From assembly GCA_964437825.1 (NCBI GenBank), contig CAYTIH010000016.1, positions 1 through 46,127 on the forward strand: a DNA stretch of 46,127 bases, written 5' to 3'. The position numbers and the translations under genes were made by a program. The stretch is from JBJFCE01 sp964437825. Its GTDB lineage: Bacteria > Bacillota > Clostridia > Lachnospirales > Lachnospiraceae. Below are positions 16,311 to 24,252 of the stretch, one piece after another (the stretch's first letter is position 1; every line of letters starts with the position of its first letter). Under the pieces are notes generated by a model that ran no database searches, was not told the origin of the DNA, and saw nothing but the letters and a program-made list of their open reading frames with translations.

Positions 16311-16604
16311 TTAAAAATATGTTTTCTCTACGGGTTTTCCGATCATCTCCACCTTATCCCCGAGATTCAGCGAAAGGAAAACCTCCTGCGCCTTTTCCTT
16401 CTGCATTTCATTAATGCAGATCGTGCATTCAGGCCTGCTTCCCAGAAGCCTCCTTAGAAATCCCGGTTCCTCCCATTTCTCACAATAGGAAATCCGGTTT
16501 TTCAAAAACTCCTTCTCAATCTTATCTTTAATTTCGCGGTTTGTTACGGAACATAACGCAATTTCATTATGTACTTTCACGTTAGCATACGTTACCTGTT
16601 TCAT
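16311..16604 (-). CDS. Small conserved-looking soluble protein, DUF2007-like layout
   Basis: I do not recognise this 97-residue protein with confidence. Its layout is a first strand, a helix (NREIKDKIEKEFLKNRIS), a second strand with cysteines (ECTICINEM) and a final helix (QKEKAQEVFLSL). This resembles small ferredoxin-like alpha/beta domains of the DUF2007 type, whose role is unknown. It has no signal or membrane segment. A GGGGTGA ribosome-binding site lies 4-5 nt before the ATG. A candidate promoter (16671-16699) and an 18-bp direct repeat lie upstream, and a long-stem terminator lies directly after. Confidence 0.7.
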   Translation of the reverse strand: MKQVTYANVKVHNEIALCSVTNREIKDKIEKEFLKNRISYCEKWEEPGFLRRLLGSRPECTICINEMQKEKAQEVFLSLNLGDKVEMIGKPVEKTYF

Positions 16605-16670
16605 AATTCACCCCTATCTCATTTGCTGTACTGACCTTTTCCAAAGATCTGCTGCCAAAACTCTAATGTT

Positions 16671-16699
16671 ACTTTACCTCTTTTGAGCATGAATTTCAA
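16671..16699 (-). promoter_or_regulatory. Candidate sigma-A promoter of the 97-codon gene
   Basis: TTGAAA (16699-16694), a 17-bp spacer and TAAAGT (16676-16671) form a reasonable housekeeping promoter 67 bp before the start codon. It is supported by position and consensus only. Confidence 0.45.
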
Positions 16700-16704
16700 G
16701 AAGT

Positions 16705-16744
16705 AATATCACAAAGCTGAATGCCCAATATCATAAAGCTGAAT
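16705..16744. repeat. Direct repeat upstream of the candidate promoter
   Basis: AATATCAYAAAGCTGAAT occurs at 16705-16722 and 16727-16744 with one mismatch. The centre-to-centre distance is 22 bp, about two turns of the helix, and the pair lies 6 bp upstream of the putative -35. That geometry suits a dimeric activator site, though the position just after the sbcC stop means it could also be incidental. Confidence 0.4.
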
Positions 16745-16795
16745 ATCCAAACGGACGAACCGTTTTTTCAAACTCAAACATACTTTCCCGCTCAT

Positions 16796-19483
16796 CTAAC
16801 GGACAATTTCCACTCTGCTTGCATTCTCTCCTGCTTTTGCAGGCGTTACGATCAGTTTTACCGGCACCCGCTCCTTAATAGCCTCCACATGGCTGATAAT
16901 ACCGATCTTGCATCTGTCATGATGCAGCTGATCCAGTGAATCCATAACCGTATCAAGCAGATTATCGTCCAGTGTCCCAAAGCCCTCATCCAGAAAAAAG
17001 AATTCAAGCGGAGCCGTTCCCTTCAGCTGGATCTGTGTCGACAGCGCCAGCGCCAAGGACAGGGAAACCAGAAACAGTTCCCCTCCGGAAAGACTGTTTA
17101 CATTACGTTCCATTCCTCCGTTTTTATAATCTCTGATCGCAAATTCTCCGTTTTCGCGAAGCTCCAGACCAAAGATTCCCCCGGTAATTTCCATCAGCTT
17201 CTCGGATGCTTCCCCTGCTACATAGGTTAACCGTTCTCTGGCAACATATTCCACAAATTTTTTTCCTTTTAACAATGCAGTCAGCTCGGACAGAAGCGCT
17301 TTTTGATGCTCCAGCCGCTCCTTTTCCTTTTCCAAATCCGCGACAATGACCAAGGCCGCCTTCAGCTTTTCCATGCGCTCCGAATATACCGCCGCCTGCT
17401 CTCTGAAAGAATGAATGGCTTCTTCCAGCTCCTTTCTTGCTGCCGAAACGCTCTCATAGTCCTCCTGCCCGACCTTTCTGTCTCCGATTTTCGCTTCCAA
17501 AAGCGCAGTCTGATTCGATACCTGACTATACCGTTCCTCATAGGCACGGATACACTCCTTAGCCTGATTCCTCTGTTCCATAGTAAAAGAACAGTCTCTC
17601 ATCTGCGATTCATCCGCAAATCCGTATTCCTCCAGCTTCTGTTTTAACAACGCAAAAGCTTCCTCTGTTTTCTTTTGCTGTTCTTCCTCCTTAGTCTGCT
17701 CTCTGGCGCAGAGAATTTCCCGCTGCTTCAAAGCCTCTTTACAGGATTCCGCCTCCTGTCTGAGATGTTCATACGCTACACACGTACTTTGATAATCCTT
17801 TTCCAGCTGCTTTTTATACTCCTGCGGCTGCTTTGTGATGCCGCAATCGGACATCAGTTTACATAATTCTTCTTTTTGTGCTGCCGCTATTTCCTCGGCG
17901 GACTGAAGGGAGGCCTCCAGCGATGCAAGAGATGCTTTTATTTCCATCTGCTCATTTCCTGCGTCAAAAAGCCATGCCTCCTGCTGTGCGGTTTTCTTCT
18001 TTAACGCTTCTATCTCTTTTATTTCCGGGCTGTACTCTGTACCTGCCCCCGTCAGGAGCCTTGCTCCGGGCTTTGCCCCTGGCATTGCTCCTGAGGCGTG
18101 AGCGCGGCACTCCGCGCCGCACACGGGGCAGACGCCCTCCTGTTCCATACGCCGATACAGGTGCTGCAGTACCGCTTCTTTCATATGCTCAAAATATGCG
18201 GATTCTTTACGGGACAGCTGCTCTTTTTGCGCTGTAAGCTCTCCTTGCGCTTTGGAAATCCGCGCACTCATATCTTCGGCCTTTTTCGCCTGCTCCCGTT
18301 GCTTTTCCCGAAGCTCATTTACCCTCTGTTCAACCTCGGCTATTTGTTTTTGCATCTCAATTGCGCGCTCCAGCTTCGGCAGCTTTTCCCGATACGCGCT
18401 CTCGACGGCTTCTTTTTTCTGCGTAATCTCCTTAAAAGCTTCCGCAATCCCGTCAAGCCTTTGTTTTTCCTCTGCAAGCTGCTCCGCGCACTGAGCGGCC
18501 TGTGTTTTTGTGCTCTGATACTCCTCATATTGCTTTCGGTATTGATCGTCAAAGGGCTTTACCTGCAATGCTTTTTCGGCGGCTTCCAATTCCTGCTTTT
18601 TGTGCTCAATCTCTGCTTTCCGCTCCTTTAGCCCGGAAAGCTCCTGCCGATAGCCGGAAAGCTCCTCCTGCAGCTCCCAGATCACACGGTAATTCTGATA
18701 CTTCTCATCTATTTGCTCTTTTTCCTTCGTTTTCTCCTTTAATGCGGTCTGCGCCTGCTTAAGACTGCATTTCAGATCTGCAAGAGCTTCCTTATTTTCG
18801 CCTGCATGCTCTGCCAGTTTCCCGAGACAAGCTGTATATTGGAGCTGTGCTTCGTCGCTTTTTCGTTTCACTTTGTCCGTCAAAGCAATTCCGTAATCAT
18901 ACAGATTAAAAAGACGTTCCAGCATCTGGTTTCTGTCACTTCCGCTCAGTTTCAGAAATTCGCTGAATTTTCCCTGAGGCAGCACAACCGTACGCGTAAA
19001 ATCATCAAATTCAAGCCCGATCAGCTTGTGGATCCGCTCTTTTACTCCGGATATTGTATCCTCAAGTACCAGCTCATTGGAACAATCGCCGGGATTCTGT
19101 GCGCCCTTTTCCGGCTTATCATAATCTCCCGAAACAGCATTTCCGGTCAGTTCACATAACCTTGCCTTCGCCGCCACACTGTACCCCGTATCCTTTTTGA
19201 CCTTAAAGCTTCTGAAAATGCGATAGGTTTTGGTTTCTTTTTCCGTAATAGAGAAGGTAAAGCTGACGGAAGCGCTGTCCGTACCCACATGAATAAAGTT
19301 CTTGGATTTCCTTGCGATCTCGCCGTATAATGCGAGCGTAATTCCATCCAAAATCGTAGATTTTCCGCTTCCGGTAGGTCCAAAAATACCGAAAATTCCT
19401 TCGTTCGTCAGCTTCACAAAATCAATGGTCTGTTCCTCACGAAAGCTGTTAATTCCTTTGATGGTCAATGCAATCGGTCTCAA
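16796..19483 (-). CDS. sbcC: Exonuclease subunit SbcC (Rad50-like ATPase)
   Basis: This 895-residue SMC-family ATPase is the partner of SbcD in opening hairpins and protein-blocked DNA ends. The N-terminal Walker A is FGPTGSGKSTILD (about 34-46). Two long Glu/Lys/Gln-rich coiled coils flank a zinc hook (CPVCG, mid-protein). The C-terminal half has the ABC signature NSLSGGE, and Walker B as FFFLDEGFGTLD. It is somewhat shorter than E. coli SbcC, mainly through shorter coils. The start is TTG at 19483, inside a TTGA overlap with the sbcD stop and preceded by GGAGGAG. Translation is probably coupled. Confidence 0.96.
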   Translation of the reverse strand: MRPIALTIKGINSFREEQTIDFVKLTNEGIFGIFGPTGSGKSTILDGITLALYGEIARKSKNFIHVGTDSASVSFTFSITEKETKTYRIFRSFKVKKDTGYSVAAKARLCELTGNAVSGDYDKPEKGAQNPGDCSNELVLEDTISGVKERIHKLIGLEFDDFTRTVVLPQGKFSEFLKLSGSDRNQMLERLFNLYDYGIALTDKVKRKSDEAQLQYTACLGKLAEHAGENKEALADLKCSLKQAQTALKEKTKEKEQIDEKYQNYRVIWELQEELSGYRQELSGLKERKAEIEHKKQELEAAEKALQVKPFDDQYRKQYEEYQSTKTQAAQCAEQLAEEKQRLDGIAEAFKEITQKKEAVESAYREKLPKLERAIEMQKQIAEVEQRVNELREKQREQAKKAEDMSARISKAQGELTAQKEQLSRKESAYFEHMKEAVLQHLYRRMEQEGVCPVCGAECRAHASGAMPGAKPGARLLTGAGTEYSPEIKEIEALKKKTAQQEAWLFDAGNEQMEIKASLASLEASLQSAEEIAAAQKEELCKLMSDCGITKQPQEYKKQLEKDYQSTCVAYEHLRQEAESCKEALKQREILCAREQTKEEEQQKKTEEAFALLKQKLEEYGFADESQMRDCSFTMEQRNQAKECIRAYEERYSQVSNQTALLEAKIGDRKVGQEDYESVSAARKELEEAIHSFREQAAVYSERMEKLKAALVIVADLEKEKERLEHQKALLSELTALLKGKKFVEYVARERLTYVAGEASEKLMEITGGIFGLELRENGEFAIRDYKNGGMERNVNSLSGGELFLVSLSLALALSTQIQLKGTAPLEFFFLDEGFGTLDDNLLDTVMDSLDQLHHDRCKIGIISHVEAIKERVPVKLIVTPAKAGENASRVEIVR

Positions 19484-20721
19484 GCTTCCTGCTCCTCCCC
19501 TGCGATTTCCAAAAACAACTGCATGGTTTCCTCGGAAATCTCCGTTCCTTTCTCCTGTCTGTAAAAGGCTCTGAACAATTCCTCCATGCTCTGCCGGGTC
19601 ATGCTTACCCTTTCCTCCCCGGCATGCGCCGTACTTTTGAATATCGGTTTGATTTCCAGAATATCCTGTTTCCTGTGCTTCATTTCTTTCATCTCATCTT
19701 CGCGAATATAGCGGTCCGTTTCAATTTCCAGATAGACATAGGAGTCCTCGTCCGCATACTCCTCACACCGTTTGTAAGCTTCTTCGATGCTGCCGCACCT
19801 CCAGATTCGGATCGGTTTATAATCCGGAATCGGAATCGTCGTTATCCGCAGCGGCTTCTGCCAAGCTCCCTCCTCCGGCGTCACCTCCGCCAAAAGACAT
19901 ACATTTCCATAGCTTGCCTCATTCTTATGATAATGAAGCGGCGCTCCCGCATATCTTGCTCTTTGATCCGTGCCCGGTACCACCTGCGGCTTATGTATAT
20001 GTCCCAGAGCTATATAGTCCGCAGCTTTGGGGAACAGCGCTCCGTCAATCAGATAACTGCTTCCCAGAGAAAGACTCCGCTCGGAGCCGGAGCCGACACT
20101 TCCCATAGCGAACAGATGCGCACACAAAAGATTGACTGTATCCTCCCTAAAATGCGTCTCAAGCATCCTAAACAACCGATTCATACGCTCCCCATACCGT
20201 CTTGCGTCCTCCGCTTCCTCGTCATTTTCCTGATAAATAACCTCGGAAAGCCGCTTTTCACTGGGGTAGGGAATCAGTACGGCTGTCAGATCTTCCTCTT
20301 TTCCGTTTAAAAGACGCACTTTGGCCACAAGATATCCCGGACCGCTTTCTACGATCAGATGTCTGCCATATTCTCCCGGCTGTATGATACATCCCGGCAG
20401 CCCTGCCATCACAATGCCATGCTCCATGGCTAACGGCCCTGCTGCCACCAGCCTTTCCGGATTGTCATGATTTCCCGCAATCACCAGGATCAGGCGCTCT
20501 CCTGACGGGGAGAGCTTTTTTAATGTATCATAAAAAAGCTTTTCCGCCTTCGCCGGCGGATTCACGGAATCATAAATATCCCCTGCAATCACAATGACAT
20601 CCGCACAATAGTCCTGCGCCATCTTCACAAAATCCTGCAGAAAAAGCTCCTGCTCCTTCAGTCTCGACTGTCCATCCAGACTCTTGCCAAGATGCCAGTC
20701 GGCCGTGTGCAATATTCTCAT
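19480..20721 (-). CDS. sbcD: Exonuclease subunit SbcD (Mre11-like nuclease)
   Basis: This 413-residue calcineurin-like phosphoesterase supplies the nuclease of the SbcCD complex. Metal-binding motifs are in order: HTADWHLG at residues 5-12, VIAGDIYDS, VIAGNHDNPERL, LCAHLF and ALGHIHKPQ. A C-terminal capping region binds SbcC. Length is typical. AAGGAG lies 7 nt before the ATG. It overlaps sbcC by 4 bp, and the pair likely forms one unit with the 68-codon gene 98 bp upstream. Confidence 0.96.
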   Translation of the reverse strand: MRILHTADWHLGKSLDGQSRLKEQELFLQDFVKMAQDYCADVIVIAGDIYDSVNPPAKAEKLFYDTLKKLSPSGERLILVIAGNHDNPERLVAAGPLAMEHGIVMAGLPGCIIQPGEYGRHLIVESGPGYLVAKVRLLNGKEEDLTAVLIPYPSEKRLSEVIYQENDEEAEDARRYGERMNRLFRMLETHFREDTVNLLCAHLFAMGSVGSGSERSLSLGSSYLIDGALFPKAADYIALGHIHKPQVVPGTDQRARYAGAPLHYHKNEASYGNVCLLAEVTPEEGAWQKPLRITTIPIPDYKPIRIWRCGSIEEAYKRCEEYADEDSYVYLEIETDRYIREDEMKEMKHRKQDILEIKPIFKSTAHAGEERVSMTRQSMEELFRAFYRQEKGTEISEETMQLFLEIAGEEQEA

Positions 20722-20818
20722 TATCCCGCTCCTTATCCGCCTGTATCCGCATTCCGATTTTCCTCACTGCGCCGCGGCAGTCCTGCAATATCCGAACCTG
20801 AATCGGAACCGTTCTTCC

Positions 20819-21025
20819 TCACCGCTTCTGTGCATCCAGCATTTCCCTGAGCGCATCCTCTCCGGTACTGATCCAGGCATCCTCTTCTTCCTCATTGAGT
20901 CCCAAATACCGGGCCAGGGTTCTTTCATCCTCACCCATGCCCCATTCATAGCTATAATCGTCGATTGCTTCAAACTCGACCTTCCCGTCCAAATAAAGCT
21001 CTTTAAAAGTCCGATCTCCCGCCAT
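20819..21025 (-). CDS. Small acidic conserved-looking protein upstream of sbcDC
   Basis: This 68-residue soluble protein has the pattern KELYLDGKVEFEAIDDYSYEW...LARYLGLNEEEEDAWIS...LREMLDA. I recall similar short proteins in Firmicutes, often annotated only as hypothetical. The start is supported by AGGAG 10 nt upstream of the ATG. A longer overlapping frame (20764-21096) on the same strand has no family features and is not favoured. The gene lies between the YlmH-like gene (67 bp gap) and sbcD (98 bp gap), so it is probably co-transcribed. Function unknown. Confidence 0.65.
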   Translation of the reverse strand: MAGDRTFKELYLDGKVEFEAIDDYSYEWGMGEDERTLARYLGLNEEEEDAWISTGEDALREMLDAQKR

Positions 21026-21092
21026 TTTTTTCGATCTCCTGTCATTTCCCAGTCATAATCCTCTTGTACCCGCCGATTCCTCACCGGGCCGC

Positions 21093-21848
21093 TCATCCAT
21101 ACACCAGAATCTGCACATTCAGCCGGCCCTTTCCCGTCGTTCCCAAAATCCCGTCAAACACAAATTTTCCAAACCCTCTGACCGATACCACATCTTTTTC
21201 CTTACAAAGATAACTGTTATTCTCACACTGTCTGCCGTTCACAAATACTTTTTTCTCCCGGAACAGCAAAAGACTCTGACTTCTCGATAAACGATACAGT
21301 CTGGCAATAACCGCATCGAGCCGCTGCGAAGATACGATCAGCTTTTGCTCAAGGAGCTGCGGCCCTATAGACTGCGGCAGCTCGTACGTTTCAAATACCT
21401 TCACATGGGTATGCCTTACCTGATCCAGATTTTCGATGATATAATCCGCAATCCGCTTCAGGCAGAAAATATAACCCGTTCTGTCCTTTACAATGATATC
21501 CCCCAGAACCTCTCTCTCCATGCCAAGATTCATCAAGGCTCCCAAAAAATCCCTGTGCGTCAGGTCATCGGAAAACTTTTTGATCAGCGGCTCCACCGTA
21601 ACACAGGTAATCGGAAAGGCCTCCTCATAACCCAGATTTTCTGCGCTGCCAAAACGGATCATCTGCCGCTCCGCCGCCTCCATACCGCCAAAAAGCGTTA
21701 CGCCCGCATAGGATAGCTCGCGCTCCGTCTGCCAAAACAGATCCTGCTGTGCAGGACTTAAGAAGCTGGTAAAGGTATAAATACCGTTATGGTACGATTT
21801 TTCGGCTAACTCTATCAATCTTTTTCGAAGTAACTCTTCCTCTGTCAT
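21093..21848 (-). CDS. YlmH-like RNA-binding protein with S4 domain
   Basis: This 251-residue protein matches the YlmH family. It has an N-terminal alpha/beta region (with FLSPAQQ and GGMEAAERQMIRFG), a central region with HRDFLGALMNLGMEREVLGDI, and a C-terminal S4 RNA-binding domain (about 180-245, with SRSQSLLLFREKKVFVNGR). YlmH-type proteins act on stalled ribosomes and 50S quality control and were first linked to cell division. Its usual divIVA/sepF neighbours are absent here. It overlaps the MATE gene stop/start by 4 bp. The family call is strong; the precise role is inferred. Confidence 0.9.
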   Translation of the reverse strand: MTEEELLRKRLIELAEKSYHNGIYTFTSFLSPAQQDLFWQTERELSYAGVTLFGGMEAAERQMIRFGSAENLGYEEAFPITCVTVEPLIKKFSDDLTHRDFLGALMNLGMEREVLGDIIVKDRTGYIFCLKRIADYIIENLDQVRHTHVKVFETYELPQSIGPQLLEQKLIVSSQRLDAVIARLYRLSRSQSLLLFREKKVFVNGRQCENNSYLCKEKDVVSVRGFGKFVFDGILGTTGKGRLNVQILVYG

Positions 21849-23212
21849 ATTGTTCCTTCATCCGTCCGCTGCCGCGCTTCTTTCTGAACGATCCTGCCTG
21901 CCGGAATTTCCTTTCTGATCATAACCAGTAACGGGATCACCATAAACACCCATGTAAGCGGCTCAGAGATCATAACCGCCATATATCCGTAATATTTTGC
22001 AAGAATAAAAGCAACAAATACCTTTCCGACAAGCTCAATCAGGCTGGAGACAATCGGCGTCAGACTGTCGCCGATCCCCTGCATACAGTTTCGGACCAGA
22101 CAGATCACGGTGCAGATAAAATAAAACGGGGTATTGACTCTCAGATATTTGGCCGCAGTATTAATAATAACCGCTTCCTGAGACGCCGTCACCATATGAA
22201 CCATCCACGGAGCCAGTGCATATGCCGCAAGAATCACCAGCAGGCACCACGCCCAGACCAATAAAATACTCTGAACCAGTCCCTGCTTCACCCGGTCCAT
22301 TCTGTGCGCTCCCTTGTTTTGTCCGCAAAAGGTTGCCATCGTCATGCCGAAAACGGAAAACGGCAGCATGAAAATCTCTGAAATCTTTCTGGCCGCGGTA
22401 TGCGCCACGATAATATTTTCCCCGAACGTATTAATCGCGCTCTGCAGCGCAACCGAACCGAAATTGACCAAGCTTCCCATAAATCCCATGGACAGGCCCG
22501 CCGTATACATCTCCTTCACCAGTTTCTTTGTTAAGCGAAGATCTTCTTTCCCGAAATGCAGAATCGGATATTTCTTCCACAGATAAAGAAAGCAGGCAAT
22601 AAAAGCCAGCACCTGTGAAAGCACCGTCGCATATGCCGCTCCTTCCACTCCCATGCCAAAGCCTTTGACAAACAGCAGATCCATACCGACATTCAAAATT
22701 GTTGAAGTGATCAAAAAAATAAGCGGCGTTATCGTATCCCCGATTGCGCGAAGCAGCCCGGAGCAGACGTTATAAAGCATGGAGGCCGTCATTCCGAGTA
22801 AAATGATCCTAAAATAGCGCATTGCAAGCGGAATCAGCCATTCCGGCGTATTCAGCAGCGTCAAAATCTGCGGCAAAAAGCCCACGCTCAGTATCGTAAA
22901 AATCAGAGACGCCAATATTCCGAGCAAAAAAGTAGCCGCTGCCGCCTTTTTCAAATGTGCCTCATCCTTGGCGCCAAAGCTTCTGGCCGATATCAGTGCA
23001 AAGCCGTTCGTCATGCCAAGCAAAAAGCCGATAATCATATTATTTAAGGATCCTGTTGCGCCTACTGCCGCAAGCGCCCGTTCTCCAAGATAGTTTCCTA
23101 CAATTCTGGTATCCGCCAGAGAATAGAACAACTGAAAAATATTTCCCAGCAGGATGGGAATTGCAAACTGAAGCACCAGTTTGATCGGTTTTCCCTTCGT
23201 CAAATCTTTCAT
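21845..23212 (-). CDS. MATE-family efflux transporter
   Basis: This 455-residue integral membrane protein has about twelve hydrophobic segments and the two-fold MATE layout. Features include LGNIFQLFYSLADTRIVGNYLG at the start and PLAMRYFRI before helix 4, with matching features in the second half. Family members export drugs or metabolites using a Na+ or H+ gradient. The substrate cannot be told from sequence. The C-terminus is a short basic tail. It is the first gene of a likely MATE-ylmH unit. Upstream (23284-23366) lies a cluster of three hairpins. Confidence 0.93.
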   Translation of the reverse strand: MKDLTKGKPIKLVLQFAIPILLGNIFQLFYSLADTRIVGNYLGERALAAVGATGSLNNMIIGFLLGMTNGFALISARSFGAKDEAHLKKAAAATFLLGILASLIFTILSVGFLPQILTLLNTPEWLIPLAMRYFRIILLGMTASMLYNVCSGLLRAIGDTITPLIFLITSTILNVGMDLLFVKGFGMGVEGAAYATVLSQVLAFIACFLYLWKKYPILHFGKEDLRLTKKLVKEMYTAGLSMGFMGSLVNFGSVALQSAINTFGENIIVAHTAARKISEIFMLPFSVFGMTMATFCGQNKGAHRMDRVKQGLVQSILLVWAWCLLVILAAYALAPWMVHMVTASQEAVIINTAAKYLRVNTPFYFICTVICLVRNCMQGIGDSLTPIVSSLIELVGKVFVAFILAKYYGYMAVMISEPLTWVFMVIPLLVMIRKEIPAGRIVQKEARQRTDEGTI

Positions 23213-23283
23213 CGTTGTTTCTCCGCACTTTCATAAAGAATCCGGAACGCTTGCAGCATCCCGGATTTTCCATTACATATAAA

Positions 23284-23366
23284 TTACCATAATTGCTTCG
23301 CAGTTATGGTAACTGTATGGCCACTTTGCTTCGCTGCGGGCCGCTATCATGTCTCACGACATGATA
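23284..23366. repeat. Cluster of three hairpins with GCTTCGC cores
   Basis: Three inverted repeats follow each other. The first is TTACCATAA/TTATGGTAA (23284-23292 and 23304-23312) around a TGCTTCGCA core. The second is GGCC/GGCC around TTTGCTTCGCTGCG. The third is TATCATGTC/GACATGATA (23345-23366). They lie between the DUF1905 gene stop (23393) and the MATE start (23212). None has a clear U tract on the minus strand. The GCTTCGC core is shared with the repeats at 1-182, suggesting one dispersed family. Confidence 0.65.
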
Positions 23367-23392
23367 ACATATATCCGCTAACCATGTCATTC

Positions 23393-24055
23393 TTACACAT
23401 AGATTTCCATATATCCTTTAATCTTGGTTATATCATAATGCTCCAAAACGCCCAGATTGGAATCATAGCCCCTGCCGTCAAAATACACCAGATAATGGCT
23501 GTATCGTCCCATCTTCTCCATGATGATACAACACCTCGGAAGCGTCACATTCTCTTTTCCGTTCGTATAGATAATTTCCTCAGAATGATCGATTCCATAA
23601 TAATTCAGTGCACTGACAATTTTATCCATCGTTGCCTGCCACTCGCCGCAGTGCATCGTATTCACGGCATCCTCCAGTGTAATACCTGCAAGCATCGCCA
23701 CGCAGGACTGTCCGCATAGACCGTCATGCGGCTGAATAATAACCTCCATGCTGTCAATTTTGCGGATCGGATTGGAGGTACTGTATGGGCTGTCCTGTGC
23801 ACTGGACTTCGTAATTCTGAATGTAACGGGATACTCCTTACCGATCTCAAACTGCTTCAGAATATTCTCCTGAATCGGTATCCTGTAATAACCGTTTCCT
23901 TCCGGTTCCAGATTACATACAAAAACCGTATTCTCAATCCGGACCTTAACCGGAACGTCTCCTTCTTTTTTACAAATCTCCCAGACATTAAAGGGAATTT
24001 TCATGCTTCCGCCGTTTTCGGCTTTTTCGATGACTGATTCAAAGGTATATTTCAT
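23393..24055 (-). CDS. DUF1905 domain fused to a C39-like/papain-like cysteine-protease domain
   Basis: This 220-residue protein has two parts. Residues 1-85 match the DUF1905 pattern: FESVIEKAENGGSMKIPFNVWEICKKEG, then VPVKV, then an IPI(Q)ENILKQFEIG segment. Residues 105-200 carry a thiol-protease-like core, GLCGQSCVAMLAG (candidate Cys114 or Cys118) and SHYLVYFDGRGYDSN (His187 with nearby Asp). This could be a C39-like peptidase or an inactive relative. There is no signal peptide, so it acts in the cytoplasm. The frame begins five codons earlier at a GTG, but GAGG 9 nt before the ATG at 24055 supports the start given. I know DUF1905 usually with YdeI-type partners, so this pairing is unusual. 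Confidence 0.75.
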   Translation of the reverse strand: MKYTFESVIEKAENGGSMKIPFNVWEICKKEGDVPVKVRIENTVFVCNLEPEGNGYYRIPIQENILKQFEIGKEYPVTFRITKSSAQDSPYSTSNPIRKIDSMEVIIQPHDGLCGQSCVAMLAGITLEDAVNTMHCGEWQATMDKIVSALNYYGIDHSEEIIYTNGKENVTLPRCCIIMEKMGRYSHYLVYFDGRGYDSNLGVLEHYDITKIKGYMEIYV

Positions 24056-24252
24056 GTCGGTTTTCCTCACATAAAAAATAATCTTATATTCGGTACGCTG
24101 TTGCGATCATGATTACGCAAACCGGACTCTCATAGTTATTACCTATTATAGCTGACAGCCGGCAATTCTGCAAGAACAAAGCCTATGTTATTGCGCCCCC
24201 TGAAATGAAATTTTAAATTCCGTCATTCCCGAACAGCCGGCGCTTTCGCCTT

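Noticed and set aside
19468..20310. 280-codon plus-strand open frame
   Set aside because: It is antisense to sbcD, has no recognisable motifs and no convincing ribosome-binding site.
20764..21096. 110-codon minus-strand frame overlapping the 68-codon gene
   Set aside because: The shorter frame has a well-placed AGGAG and a composition like a real protein. The longer frame is rich in Trp, Arg and Met without order.
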